A DNA stretch of 64,000 nucleotides, taken from NCBI GenBank assembly GCA_041390825.1, contig JAWKPF010000006.1, positions 62,001 through 126,000 on the forward strand, written 5' to 3'. Source of the DNA: Thermomicrobiales bacterium (GTDB lineage Bacteria > Chloroflexota > Chloroflexia > Thermomicrobiales > UBA6265). The stretch's first letter is position 1. Every line of letters begins with the position of its first letter. Under the pieces are notes generated by a model. The model was not told the DNA's origin, ran no database searches, and worked only from the letters and a program-made list of their open reading frames with translations. The translations under genes and the position numbers were made by a program. Shown piece after piece: positions 17,453-26,064 of the stretch.

Positions 17453-18664
17453 TCACGGCGTCGAACCGATCATGTGGCGAAACGGAAGGATCACGAACTC
17501 GGCCGGGCGGATGGGAGCAAAGCCAACCTGGATGTTCAGGATGCCCTGCTCGATGTCCGCCTGCGTCATCGTGTCCAGACCGCAGCGGACGAAAAACGCG
17601 TCGTCCGGCGTATGGCCCTGAAACGCTCCCTGCCGGAAGAGCGTGTGGAGGAACTCGCCGACATCTGACCGGATGCGCGACCAGAGCCGCTCGTTGCTCG
17701 GCTCGAAGACGGCCCACCGGGTGCCCTCGTCGATGCTTTTCTCGATGAAGAGCGCCAGTCGCTTCACAGAGACGTAGTTCCATTCGGGCGAAAGCCCATC
17801 GGCGCCCTGAAGCGTGCGGCCACCCCAGGACACCACCCCAACGGGCGGGACGGTTCGAAGGGAGTTCACGCCGAGACTGGCGAGAGCGGAGCGCTCGGCC
17901 TGGGTGAGGTCGCGTTCGAGCCCGACCGCTCCGCGAATGGTTGCGGCGTTCCCGGACGGGCTCGTCCAAACGCCGGAAACCGCGTCGATGCGGCCCATCA
18001 TTCCGGCAATCGCGCCCGCAGGCGCGAATGGCTGCGTTTGCTGCGTCAACGGATTCTTCGCGGTCACCCGTGGATAGAAGAACGCGGCGTTCTGCGCAGC
18101 CGCGCTCGATTGCGGCAAGGACTTCAGCAATGCTGCAAGCCCTATGCCCACGGTATCGACCGCTCCCGATGCGCTTCCAACCGGTGGATCGATCAGCAGG
18201 AAGGCGCGCCGCTCCCGGCAATACGCGGCAGCGGCGCTCCAGGTCGAAGGAGTAGGGTCTCGGTCCCAGGCAAACGGAGGAATGACCAGGAGATCGAAGT
18301 TCGGCTTGTGCTCGAGGAGATAGATTCCTTGCCGGGTGTCACGTCCGCCGGCGGGAACCAGATCCGCATCATCGATCTGGCTGCCGGGGGTGAACTCGGT
18401 TGCGTCTCGCGCGGCCACCCGCGCGACGAGCGCAGAGTGGCCACCATTCTCGAAAAAGTGCTGCACCGCAAAGCTGAGCGGGCTCTCGTCCCAGAGTCCG
18501 CCAAATATGGCGCCGAACTCGGCGGCGCTGTCGACCTGCACCGGGCGATCGAGCGGTCCGCGGCGAGTTCTCCCGACGAACGCCGTCACCGCGGTCGACG
18601 TGGCGGCGATTGGGTGAGGTTCGAGTGGCTGCATGCGCATCGGATTCTCGCCCTTTCTGGCCAT
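17453..18664 (-). CDS. Phage-type contractile tail sheath protein (orphan)
   Basis: A 403-residue protein with the standard sheath layout. The N-terminal part has TAVTAFVGRTRRGPLDRPV and FAVQHFFENGGHSALVARV, the middle has typical NVVPPFAWD-like (LLVIPPFAWDRDPTP) and AFLLIDPP segments, and the C-terminus has SWGGRTLQGADG, EWNYVSVKRLALFIEKSID, AVFEPSNERLW and NIQVGFAPIRPAEFVILPF. Sheath subunits polymerise around an inner tube in myophages, extracellular contractile injection systems (eCIS) and T6SS. No tube, baseplate, spike or ClpV-like gene is near, so it is either an orphan of an unlinked eCIS or a stray remnant. A second start at 18640 (MRMQPLEPHP) has a better purine-rich upstream region. 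Confidence 0.85.
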   Translation of the reverse strand: MARKGENPMRMQPLEPHPIAATSTAVTAFVGRTRRGPLDRPVQVDSAAEFGAIFGGLWDESPLSFAVQHFFENGGHSALVARVAARDATEFTPGSQIDDADLVPAGGRDTRQGIYLLEHKPNFDLLVIPPFAWDRDPTPSTWSAAAAYCRERRAFLLIDPPVGSASGAVDTVGIGLAALLKSLPQSSAAAQNAAFFYPRVTAKNPLTQQTQPFAPAGAIAGMMGRIDAVSGVWTSPSGNAATIRGAVGLERDLTQAERSALASLGVNSLRTVPPVGVVSWGGRTLQGADGLSPEWNYVSVKRLALFIEKSIDEGTRWAVFEPSNERLWSRIRSDVGEFLHTLFRQGAFQGHTPDDAFFVRCGLDTMTQADIEQGILNIQVGFAPIRPAEFVILPFRHMIGSTP

Positions 18665-18761
18665 CGCTCAAGACCGAACGCCGGACTCTCAGCCTACACC
18701 CAGCCGGCGCAGGTACGCTTGCAGTCTGACGCTCGTTCCGTTGTCCGTCCGGGGTTTCACT

Positions 18762-19838
18762 ATGCTACAAACCTTCTCCCGCAGGACGCTGCTGGCCGCT
18801 CTTGGCTCACTCCCCCTGGTTGCGCGTGGCGTGACGCGCGCGCAAGATCTGGCGCCGCTTCCCGATCCGGACTGGACGCTGGTCAGTCCCGGCGAGGTCG
18901 GGCTGTCGGATGCGCAGTTGATCGCCGCTGGCGATTACGCCGCGGTCAACATGCCGGATATCACCGGCATCGTGGTGGCGCGCAACAACGGGTTGGCCTA
19001 CGAACGCTACTTCGGTGACGACTACGGCATCGACGATCCGGTCAATGTGCGTTCGATCACCAAATGCGTCACCGGAACGCTCATCGGCATGGCGATCGAC
19101 GACGGGCTCCTTTCCCTGAGCAGCACCATCGGGGAAACGATCCCTCACCTGATCCCCGCCAATGCCGATCCGCGCACCGCGGGCATCACGATCGAGAACA
19201 TCCTCACCATGAGCAGCGGCTGGGCGTGGGACATCAGCACCGACTGGTATACGCTCACAGCCGCGCCGAACTGGACCGAACTCACCCTGAGCCTGCCAGT
19301 GGTCTACGAACCCGGCACGTTCTATGCCTACAACACCGGCGGCAGTCACCTGCTCGGGGTCATCGTTCAGGAGCTTGCCGGCGAAGATCTGGCCGACTAC
19401 GCCGACCGCCGTTTGTGGGCGCCACTGGGCATCGCCAAACCGCGATGGCGGCGCGCGCCGGAAGGGGTCGTCTCAGGGGGCTCGGGTGTCGAGCTGACAC
19501 CCCGGGATGTCGCGAAGTTCGGATTGCTCTCGCTGCGCAATGGGCAATGGGGTGACCAATCGCTCGTTTCAGAGGGGTGGTTCCCCGAGGCGACCCGGTT
19601 CCATCTGCAGGGTGACTCGACCGGCTATGCCGGGTATGGGTACCAGTGGTGGGTGATCGACGACGGCAACGGCTTCCACGCCTATTTCGGGTTGGGTTTC
19701 GGCAGCAACTATCTCTATGTCGTGCCGGCGCTCGACCTCGTGGTCGTGGTGCTGAAAGGGTTCGACGATCCGCCCAGTCCCATCTCCATCGTCCGTCCCT
19801 TCATCGAAGGTTGGATCCTCCCGGCCGTCATCGCCTGA
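18762..19838 (+). CDS. Exported serine hydrolase, class C beta-lactamase family
   Basis: A 358-residue protein of the beta-lactamase/esterase/DD-peptidase-like family (PF00144). A twin-arginine signal starts it (TFSRRTLLAALG, cleavage near VTRAQD). Catalytic motifs: SITK with Ser98 and Lys101, then YNTGG for the Tyr-x-Asn position, and a C-terminal HAYFGLGFG replacing the KTG box. Such proteins are usually esterases, D-aminopeptidases or unknown hydrolases rather than true antibiotic-resistance enzymes. It lies divergent from the tail sheath gene, about 97 bp away. ATG 18762 gives a signal peptide of normal length; no gene follows within 300 bp. Confidence 0.85.
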   Translation: MLQTFSRRTLLAALGSLPLVARGVTRAQDLAPLPDPDWTLVSPGEVGLSDAQLIAAGDYAAVNMPDITGIVVARNNGLAYERYFGDDYGIDDPVNVRSITKCVTGTLIGMAIDDGLLSLSSTIGETIPHLIPANADPRTAGITIENILTMSSGWAWDISTDWYTLTAAPNWTELTLSLPVVYEPGTFYAYNTGGSHLLGVIVQELAGEDLADYADRRLWAPLGIAKPRWRRAPEGVVSGGSGVELTPRDVAKFGLLSLRNGQWGDQSLVSEGWFPEATRFHLQGDSTGYAGYGYQWWVIDDGNGFHAYFGLGFGSNYLYVVPALDLVVVVLKGFDDPPSPISIVRPFIEGWILPAVIA

Positions 19839-20148
19839 TCCTCACGGACCCTGCTGCGGAATTACCGATGCCCGTACGGGCGGCTACGCAATTCCGCAGC
19901 GAACCCGCCTCTCCAGGAAATACGTCGAAACGTGAATGGGCAGTCCTGCATACGCTGACTACCATGACGTTGTCATCGGATGTGACCGCAGGGCACACGA
20001 TCGAGCATCGAAGGGGAGAAAGGGGCGCGCGGATCGAACGGATTTCGAGCAGATACATGGAGGAGTTCTGTCCGGAACCACCGGACCCGGCTAATGGATC
20101 AGCCGGTCGCCCATCGCGGGCGATCGCAAACGCTTCAGGCAGAAAGTA

Positions 20149-20922
20149 ATGGCAATCACAATGACCGCACGCTTCGATCAGCGCAGAGTTACTCGGCGAT
20201 CGTTTCTCAAGCAACTGGCAGGCGGCGCGGCCGCGCTTGGCGCCGTGGGTGTCCTGACCAACAGCACCCTCGCCTCGGCCGGACCCGAAAAGCTGTACAC
20301 CACCTCGGCGCTCAATCTTCGCTCGCAGCCGAGTCTCTCCGGCTCGGTGCTGCTGGTCATCCCGGCCGGCGCCGCGGTGGGCGATCAGGGCGAGCAGCAG
20401 AACGGTTTCACCAAGGTCTCCTACTCCGGCAGCATCGGCTGGGCCAAGAGCGACTATCTGACTGGCGGCAGCGGCGATAGCTCCGGCAGCGGCAATCCCA
20501 ACAATGCTGCCTATCGCGGCCAGGCCAAGACGACATCATCGGTCAACATGCGCTCGGGCGCGGGGATGAGCTACGGTGTGAAGCTGGTGATTCCAGCTGG
20601 CGCGGTGGTCGACGTCTACGACGATTATGGGTACTACTTCTGGCTGGTGAACTACAACGGCCAGTTCGGTTGGGTGCACGACGATTTCCTCATCATGGAC
20701 TACGACGAAGGATCGGATATGCCGGCCTATACCGGTATGGGCGTCACGACCGCGACGGTGAATCTGCGCGCCGGTGGAGGCACGGGCTATGAGGTGCTGG
20801 CGGTGGTCCCGTCGGGCGCCCAGATCGAGCTTTATGCCGGACCCGCCGGCAGCTGGGGCCGGGTGCGCTACAACGGCCAATTTGGCTACATCCATAGCGA
20901 CTATATCGCCAGCGTGCTGTAG
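20149..20922 (+). CDS. Tat-exported protein with three bacterial SH3 domains
   Basis: A 257-residue secreted protein. The N-terminus is a Tat signal (RVTRRSFLKQLAGGAAALGA, ending STLASAG). Three SH3b domains follow, each starting with the LNLRS/VNMRSG/VNLRAG motif and ending in a GW/GWVH/GYIHSDY strand: residues about 48-105, 125-180 and 195-257. A Ser/Gly linker (GGSGDSSGSGNPN) lies between the first two. SH3b domains bind cell-wall peptides or glycans; there is no catalytic domain here, so a wall-binding or adhesive role is likely. A clear terminator follows at 20951-20981. Confidence 0.85.
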   Translation: MAITMTARFDQRRVTRRSFLKQLAGGAAALGAVGVLTNSTLASAGPEKLYTTSALNLRSQPSLSGSVLLVIPAGAAVGDQGEQQNGFTKVSYSGSIGWAKSDYLTGGSGDSSGSGNPNNAAYRGQAKTTSSVNMRSGAGMSYGVKLVIPAGAVVDVYDDYGYYFWLVNYNGQFGWVHDDFLIMDYDEGSDMPAYTGMGVTTATVNLRAGGGTGYEVLAVVPSGAQIELYAGPAGSWGRVRYNGQFGYIHSDYIASVL

Positions 20923-20950
20923 CCCAGCACGTCCAGCCAGTCTTCCACGC

Positions 20951-20981
20951 AACGCCCCTGGTTCACTCGACCAGGGGCGTT
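20951..20981 (+). terminator. Hairpin terminator after the SH3b gene
   Basis: A 12-bp stem, AACGCCCCTGGT (20951-20962) with ACCAGGGGCGTT (20970-20981), closes a 7-base loop and runs into TTCTGGTTGT. It lies 29 bp past the stop codon. Confidence 0.8.
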
Positions 20982-21136
20982 TCTGGTTGTGGTGACCAGA
21001 CACGACGCGACGGCCCAAAGTGCCAGTTGGCCCGGCGTGATATTTCGGCTAGATTACGTTCATCAGACAACGCATATCTCCTGGTAGTGCCCCTGTTCTT
21101 GCTCGATACGCCGCCAGAAGGTGAAGGCCAGGACCC

Positions 21137-22300
21137 GTGGACGAGAATCGGCAGATCTACGACCACTTTCGCGCCATCGGCGAACGCCACGCCGCCGAGG
21201 TCTACCGGTGCTGGCAAGCGCGCGAGTTTCCCCAGGCGCTTTGGGATGAGCTCGGCCGCGAAGGTGTGCAGTCCGTTGCCACCTCCCGCGGCCAAGGACT
21301 CGAAGCGGGCGCGCTCTTTCTCGCCCAGGTGATGGAAGGGGTCACCTATGCCACCCTGGATGGTGGCTTCATGATCTCGGTCGCCGTTCACGGTGTGTTC
21401 GGTCTCGGCCTGATCGACCGCTGCCCATCGGAGACGGTCCGGAACCGGTATCTCGACCGGCTCTGCTCCGGGAAAGAGATCCTGGCCTTCGCGGTCACCG
21501 AGCCGCACGGCGGCACAGACGCGCTGAACCCGTCGACACGGGTCGTGCACTGCTCATCCGATTGGTGCACAGTCACCGGACGCAAGTGGCATATCACCAA
21601 CGCTCCGTTTGCGGCAGTGATCCTGGCGCTTGCGAAAGACGAAGAGGGCCGGTTGGTGCTGGCGATTGTCGATCGTGATCTCGAGGGGGTATCGGTGGGT
21701 CCGACGCTGGCGCCCGCGGGCGCGCGCACGTCGCCTGTCGCGGAAATCGTCTTCGAGCATGTGCGCATACCGGCAGATCATGTCTTCCGGCCTGTCGGCG
21801 GAGTCAACAACGCGCTACGCAAGGTGCTGACCGCGGAAAAGATCCTTGGCGCCTACCCGGCCATCGGCATGATGGACCGCGTTACCGCGGAGTCGGTCGC
21901 CTTTGCGCGCTCGCGTTCCGGCAGCGGACAGGCGCTGATCCGGCAACAGTTCATGCAATACCGGCTGACCGAGATGCAAATTGCGATCGAGACGATCCGC
22001 GCCTTCGCGCAACGAACCCTGGAGCGGTTCGCGCGGGGAGAGGACGTCACGCTCGAAGCCGCCGCGCTCAAGCTGCAGGCGATGCGCGTGGGCGTGGAAA
22101 CCGGCATCAACGCCATCCAGGCATGTGGGAGCTACGGGTTGCAGGAAGGATCGCGCCTCCCCATGGCGATGCTCGATGGGTTGAGCGGAACGATCGGCGG
22201 GGGCACCGAAGAAGCCCAGCGCATGATCATCATCACCGAGATGATGCGCCGCCGCAGCCGCGGCCAGCCTCGCGGCGAACGCGAACCGAGCGCCTCATAG
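21137..22300 (+). CDS. Acyl-CoA dehydrogenase family protein
   Basis: A 387-residue flavoprotein that would desaturate an acyl-CoA-type substrate at the alpha-beta position. The middle domain shows AFAVTEPHGGTDA and WHITNAPFA (the usual W-ITN motif), then VFEHVRIPADHVF. The C-terminal helical domain has AIQACGSYGLQEGSRLPMAM and GTIGGGTEEAQRMIII, matching the G-Y-G-x-x-x-E and IGxGTxEIQR signatures, so the catalytic glutamate is present. It starts with GTG at 21137 after a GAAGGTGAAGG sequence. It is convergent with the LLM flavoprotein gene, 37 bp apart. No beta-oxidation operon surrounds it. Confidence 0.85.
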   Translation: MDENRQIYDHFRAIGERHAAEVYRCWQAREFPQALWDELGREGVQSVATSRGQGLEAGALFLAQVMEGVTYATLDGGFMISVAVHGVFGLGLIDRCPSETVRNRYLDRLCSGKEILAFAVTEPHGGTDALNPSTRVVHCSSDWCTVTGRKWHITNAPFAAVILALAKDEEGRLVLAIVDRDLEGVSVGPTLAPAGARTSPVAEIVFEHVRIPADHVFRPVGGVNNALRKVLTAEKILGAYPAIGMMDRVTAESVAFARSRSGSGQALIRQQFMQYRLTEMQIAIETIRAFAQRTLERFARGEDVTLEAAALKLQAMRVGVETGINAIQACGSYGLQEGSRLPMAMLDGLSGTIGGGTEEAQRMIIITEMMRRRSRGQPRGEREPSAS

Positions 22301-22337
22301 ACCGATTCCACACCCCCGCCGGTCAGAAGCATGCGCC

Positions 22338-23363
22338 TCAGAACGCCGGCGTGATTGGCGTCAGGTCGAGCGCCTCCGCGGTCAACTGGACCGAGCGCAG
22401 CCGGGTTTCGACAGACAACGCCCGATGCGCGGTGATGAGCTCGTCCGCTCCGGTCAACCGTTGGAACTCGTCGAGATAACGGGCGACATCCGCCGGATCG
22501 CCTGCCGCGGTGAAGTGGAGCATTTCGTCCACCATGGCTGCGCGCGGAGTGCCGAGCAGCGCGTCGACCTCTTCAAAGGTCAGTTTCGGACCGCCGCCGC
22601 GGCTGAGGATCTCGCGCGCCCAGTTGCGGCGCACCAGCGCCAGTTCCGCCAGCGCGACCTCGGTGGTTTCAGCGGCAAGCACGCCCACCCCGGCAATGAC
22701 GTAGGGCTCGGCCAACTGTTCCGAGGGCTGAAAGCTGCGGCGATAGATGTCGATGGCGGAATGCAGCAGCCGGGGCGCGAAATGCGACGCAAAGGCATAC
22801 GGCAAGCCGAGCTGGGCGGCCAGTTGCGCGCCAAAGGTCGACGATCCGAGGATATAGATGGGAACACGCGTGCCCTGGCCGGGGAGCGCCTGCACCCCTT
22901 CGAACGGGCTTTCATCGCTCAGCCAGGCTTGCAGTTCGAGCACATCTTGCGGGAACCGCTCGGCCGACATGGGATCGCGCCGCAACGCACGCGCGGTCAG
23001 TTGATCGCTGCCGGGCGCACGGCCAAGCCCAAGATCGATACGGCCCGGATAGAGCGTTTCCAGCGTGCCGAACTGCTCGGCGATCAGCATGGGCGCATGG
23101 TTGGGCAACATGATGCCGCCCGCGCCGAGGCGAATGGTCGAGGTCTGCGCGCCGATATGCGCGATCAGCACCGATGTGGCCGACGACGCGATCGATTCGA
23201 TGCTGTGATGCTCCGCATACCAGACGCGTTTGTAGCCAGCCTGCTCGGCCAGCTGCGCCAGCCGCACGCTCCCGGCAAAGCTATCGGCAATCGTCTCTCC
23301 TTCACCGACCGAGGCAAGATCGAGAATCGAGATGTTGGACAAGTTGGGGTAGGACGTGGGCAT
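22338..23363 (-). CDS. LLM class flavin-dependent oxidoreductase (MsnO8-like)
   Basis: A 341-residue luciferase-like TIM-barrel monooxygenase that uses FMNH2 from a separate reductase. Family motifs: LSILDLASVGEG-type N-terminus, AEQAGYKRVWYAEHHS, AHIGAQTSTIRLGAGGIMLPNHAP, AEQFGTLETLYPGRIDLGLGRAPGSD and PIYILGSSTFGAQLAAQLGLPYAFASHF. These place it in the MsnO8/bacterial luciferase-like subgroup, whose substrates are diverse. ATG 23363 follows a GGAAG sequence; the frame continues far upstream without family resemblance. It is divergent from the alditol-oxidase-like gene, 228 bp away. Confidence 0.88.
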   Translation of the reverse strand: MPTSYPNLSNISILDLASVGEGETIADSFAGSVRLAQLAEQAGYKRVWYAEHHSIESIASSATSVLIAHIGAQTSTIRLGAGGIMLPNHAPMLIAEQFGTLETLYPGRIDLGLGRAPGSDQLTARALRRDPMSAERFPQDVLELQAWLSDESPFEGVQALPGQGTRVPIYILGSSTFGAQLAAQLGLPYAFASHFAPRLLHSAIDIYRRSFQPSEQLAEPYVIAGVGVLAAETTEVALAELALVRRNWAREILSRGGGPKLTFEEVDALLGTPRAAMVDEMLHFTAAGDPADVARYLDEFQRLTGADELITAHRALSVETRLRSVQLTAEALDLTPITPAF

Positions 23364-23591
23364 GCTTCCTTCTAATACGAAGACGAGTTGCAGCGGCAAA
23401 CGCCAGTCTGCACGACAACGACGTTCATTCAGGATACCGCCTGCGCGCGATCGGGGACGATCACACCTGCGCGAAGCAGCGCATCCCCGGCTATCGAACG
23501 CAGACGGTATGCTTCCGGCAGTTCCCATCCTTACCTGGATGCGCGTCGAGACATCCTGCGCATCCGAAGAGCGACGCACGCGGAGAGCACG

Positions 23592-24845
23592 ATGTCGGTT
23601 CCCTACACGAATTGGTCTGGCGCGTTCACGTTCACCGCACCGGAGGCCCGCTCTCCAGCCTCGCTGGACGAACTGCGCCGGATGGTGGCCGATGCCGAGC
23701 GAATTCATGCCGTGGGATCGCGCCATTGCTTCAATGGGATCGCAGACTCGGCGGTGATCGTCTCCCTGGCGAACCTGCCAATGCCGGTGGAGATCGACCG
23801 GGACGCCATGACCGTGACGATCAATCCGGGCATGCGCTACGCCGAACTGCTGGTGGCGCTGGAAGCCGAAGGTCTGGCAATCCACAACACGGCCTCGCTG
23901 CCACACATCACCGTCGGTGGCGCGGTCGCCACGGCCACCCATGGTTCCGGCGACAACCTGGGCAATCTGGCAACCGCGGTTTCGGCGATGGAACTCATCA
24001 CCGCCGACGGCGATATCGTCCGCTCCCAACGGGGCGATGCCGATTTTCCCGGTCTGGTGGTGCATGTGGGCGCGCTGGGCATCGTTCCCCGGATCACGCT
24101 CGATTTGCAACCAAGCTACCGGATGCGGCAAGAGGTCTTTCTCGATCTCGACTGGGACGTGCTCTACGCCCATTTCGACGAAATCATGGCCAGCGGCGAC
24201 AGTGTCAGCCTCTTCTGCGACTACGGCCCCACCATCAACGAGCTCTGGGTCAAGACCCGCGTGGCTGAGGACGATGCCTGGCAACCCAGACCGGAGTTGT
24301 TCGGCGCGCGCGCCGCGACGGAGCAAACCCATCCAGTGCCGCGGTTGGACGGCACGGTCTGCACCGATCAGCTCGGTGCGGTAGGAGCGTGGTGCGATCG
24401 GCTGCCGCATTTCAAGCTGCATGCGCTCACCGATGCCGGCAACGAGATGCAAGCCGAGTACATGATCGAACGAAGGCACGCGGTCGACGCGATCAAGGCG
24501 TTGCGCGAGCTCGAAGCGCTCACCCGGCCCTACATTCTGGCCGCCGAGGTGCGCAGCGTCGCGCCAGACGATCTCTGGCTCAGCTCATCATACGAGCGCG
24601 AGACGATCTGCCTGCACTACGCCTTCGAGCTCGATCACGACATTCCGCGCAACGTGCTTCCCGTCATCGAAGCTGCATTGGCCCCGTATGCGCCGCGTCC
24701 CCATTGGGGCAAGCTCTTTGTGGCCACTGCCGAAGAGCTTGCGCCGCGCTATCCGAAAATGGCCGATTTCCGCGCGCTGGCCGCGCGGCTCGATCCGAAC
24801 GGCAAGTTCCGCAACGCGTTCCTGGATGCGCACGTTCTGGGGTAA
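23592..24845 (+). CDS. FAD-dependent alditol/sugar-lactone oxidase-like protein
   Basis: A 417-residue enzyme of the aldonolactone/alditol oxidase group (AldO, xylitol oxidase, L-gulonolactone oxidase). The FAD domain has VGSRHCFNGIADS with the His that carries covalent FAD in AldO, then LPHITVGGAVATATHGSG and MELITADGDIV. The C-terminal ALO domain contains the substrate-side AEVRSVAPDDLWLSSSYERE and ends with PHWGKLF and LDPNGKFRNAFL, all typical of AldO. Such enzymes oxidise polyols with O2, giving peroxide. There is no signal peptide. ATG 23592 follows GGAGAGCACG. The hairpin at 24907-24926 lies downstream, before the dioxygenase gene. Confidence 0.9.
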   Translation: MSVPYTNWSGAFTFTAPEARSPASLDELRRMVADAERIHAVGSRHCFNGIADSAVIVSLANLPMPVEIDRDAMTVTINPGMRYAELLVALEAEGLAIHNTASLPHITVGGAVATATHGSGDNLGNLATAVSAMELITADGDIVRSQRGDADFPGLVVHVGALGIVPRITLDLQPSYRMRQEVFLDLDWDVLYAHFDEIMASGDSVSLFCDYGPTINELWVKTRVAEDDAWQPRPELFGARAATEQTHPVPRLDGTVCTDQLGAVGAWCDRLPHFKLHALTDAGNEMQAEYMIERRHAVDAIKALRELEALTRPYILAAEVRSVAPDDLWLSSSYERETICLHYAFELDHDIPRNVLPVIEAALAPYAPRPHWGKLFVATAEELAPRYPKMADFRALAARLDPNGKFRNAFLDAHVLG

Positions 24846-24906
24846 CCATCCTCACGCTGGAAGGGTATTTCTTTATCCTACCGGTGAGAACAAGACGTTC
24901 GATCCA

Positions 24907-24926
24907 GCAGGACACAGTTGTCCTGC
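24907..24926 (+). terminator. Hairpin between oxidase and dioxygenase genes
   Basis: GCAGGACA (24907-24914) pairs with TGTCCTGC (24919-24926) around a CAGT loop, 62 bp after the oxidase stop and 35 bp before the dioxygenase start. No U-tract follows. It may be a weak terminator or an operator. Confidence 0.45.
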
Positions 24927-24960
24927 GCGACGCTGACGGTCACGAGACGGGGAGGACGAA

Positions 24961-25953
24961 ATGAGCGGATTGACGGCGGAACAAGTCGAGCAGTTTCACA
25001 CCGAAGGGTATCTGCTGGTCGAGAACCTGTTCGACCCGGAAGAAGACATCGCCCCGATTCTGGCCGAATATGCTGGTGTGCTCGACACCCTGGCGAACGA
25101 TCTTTACGCCCAGGGCAAGATTGCCTCGACCTATGCCGATCTCCCCTTCTCCGACCGATTGATCCGAATCTACGAGGAAAGCGGCACGGTGCATCCGCAG
25201 TACTTCGATTTCTCGCTGCCGCAGAACGGCGTGACCCATGAGACGCCATTCTGGGCGGGGCCGGCGGTCTTCGACATGATCCGCAATCCTCGCCTGCTCG
25301 ATGCCATCGAATCGCTGATCGGGCCGGAGATCTACTCCAACCCCGTGCAACACATCCGCATCAAGCCACCCGAATCGAAGACCTTCGAGAAACTCGCGGA
25401 CTACGAGGTTGCCCAGGTGGGCGCGACACCCTGGCATCAGGACCAGGGCGTCATCACTGCCGAAGCGGACGAGAGCGACATCATCACGGTCTGGTTCCCA
25501 TTGCGGGACGCCTCGGAACGGCATGGCTGTCTCGCGGTCGCGCCCAGAAGCCACCAGGAAGGACTCGTGCAGCACTGCCCGGCGACACGTGAGAACGCCG
25601 CAGGGGTGGGCGTCCATATCCGGCAGCAGATCATCGACGGGCGCGAAGTGGTGCCCATGCCGATGAAAGCCGGTTCGGCGCTTTTCATGACCAAGGAGAC
25701 GATGCACTGCTCGCTGCGCAACACCAGCGATGAGGTGCGCATCAGCTTCGACCTGCGGTACAACCCGATCGGCCAGCCAACCGGGCGCGAAGCGTTCCCG
25801 GGATTCGTCGCCCGCAGCCAGGCGAATCCGGAAACCGAGCTCCACGACGCCGAAGCGTGGAACGCGCTTTGGCATGAAGCCCGTCGCGCGCTGGCCGAGC
25901 AGGACACGCCCAGGTTCAACCGTTGGGATCCGAATAGCCCGGCGTGTGCGTAG
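24961..25953 (+). CDS. Phytanoyl-CoA dioxygenase family protein
   Basis: A 330-residue Fe(II)/2-oxoglutarate oxygenase of the PhyH family. The N-terminus has the family's typical FHTEGYLLVENLFDPEE. The iron site is visible as WHQDQG (H-x-D) and the distal His in TMHCSLRN, with an Arg ten residues or so later (RISFDLRYNP) for 2-oxoglutarate. The reaction is hydroxylation of an unidentified substrate; bacterial members act on natural products, compatible solutes or alkyl compounds. ATG 24961 has GGGGAGG six bases upstream. The next gene on the same strand (CocE-like) lies 111 bp downstream, with an AGTCCGG heptamer doublet between them. Confidence 0.88.
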   Translation: MSGLTAEQVEQFHTEGYLLVENLFDPEEDIAPILAEYAGVLDTLANDLYAQGKIASTYADLPFSDRLIRIYEESGTVHPQYFDFSLPQNGVTHETPFWAGPAVFDMIRNPRLLDAIESLIGPEIYSNPVQHIRIKPPESKTFEKLADYEVAQVGATPWHQDQGVITAEADESDIITVWFPLRDASERHGCLAVAPRSHQEGLVQHCPATRENAAGVGVHIRQQIIDGREVVPMPMKAGSALFMTKETMHCSLRNTSDEVRISFDLRYNPIGQPTGREAFPGFVARSQANPETELHDAEAWNALWHEARRALAEQDTPRFNRWDPNSPACA

Positions 25954-26064
25954 CGGGTCCAGGGTGCTGAGCCCTGAGTCCGGAGTCCGGAGACGATCGA
26001 TGCTGCACGGTGGTCAGATCGACGATCGTGTGCGGCGTGAGAATTTGGGAGGCGAAGATCGTTC

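Noticed and set aside
17453..18664. Prophage or eCIS cluster
   Set aside because: Only a sheath gene is present; no other structural gene in the window.
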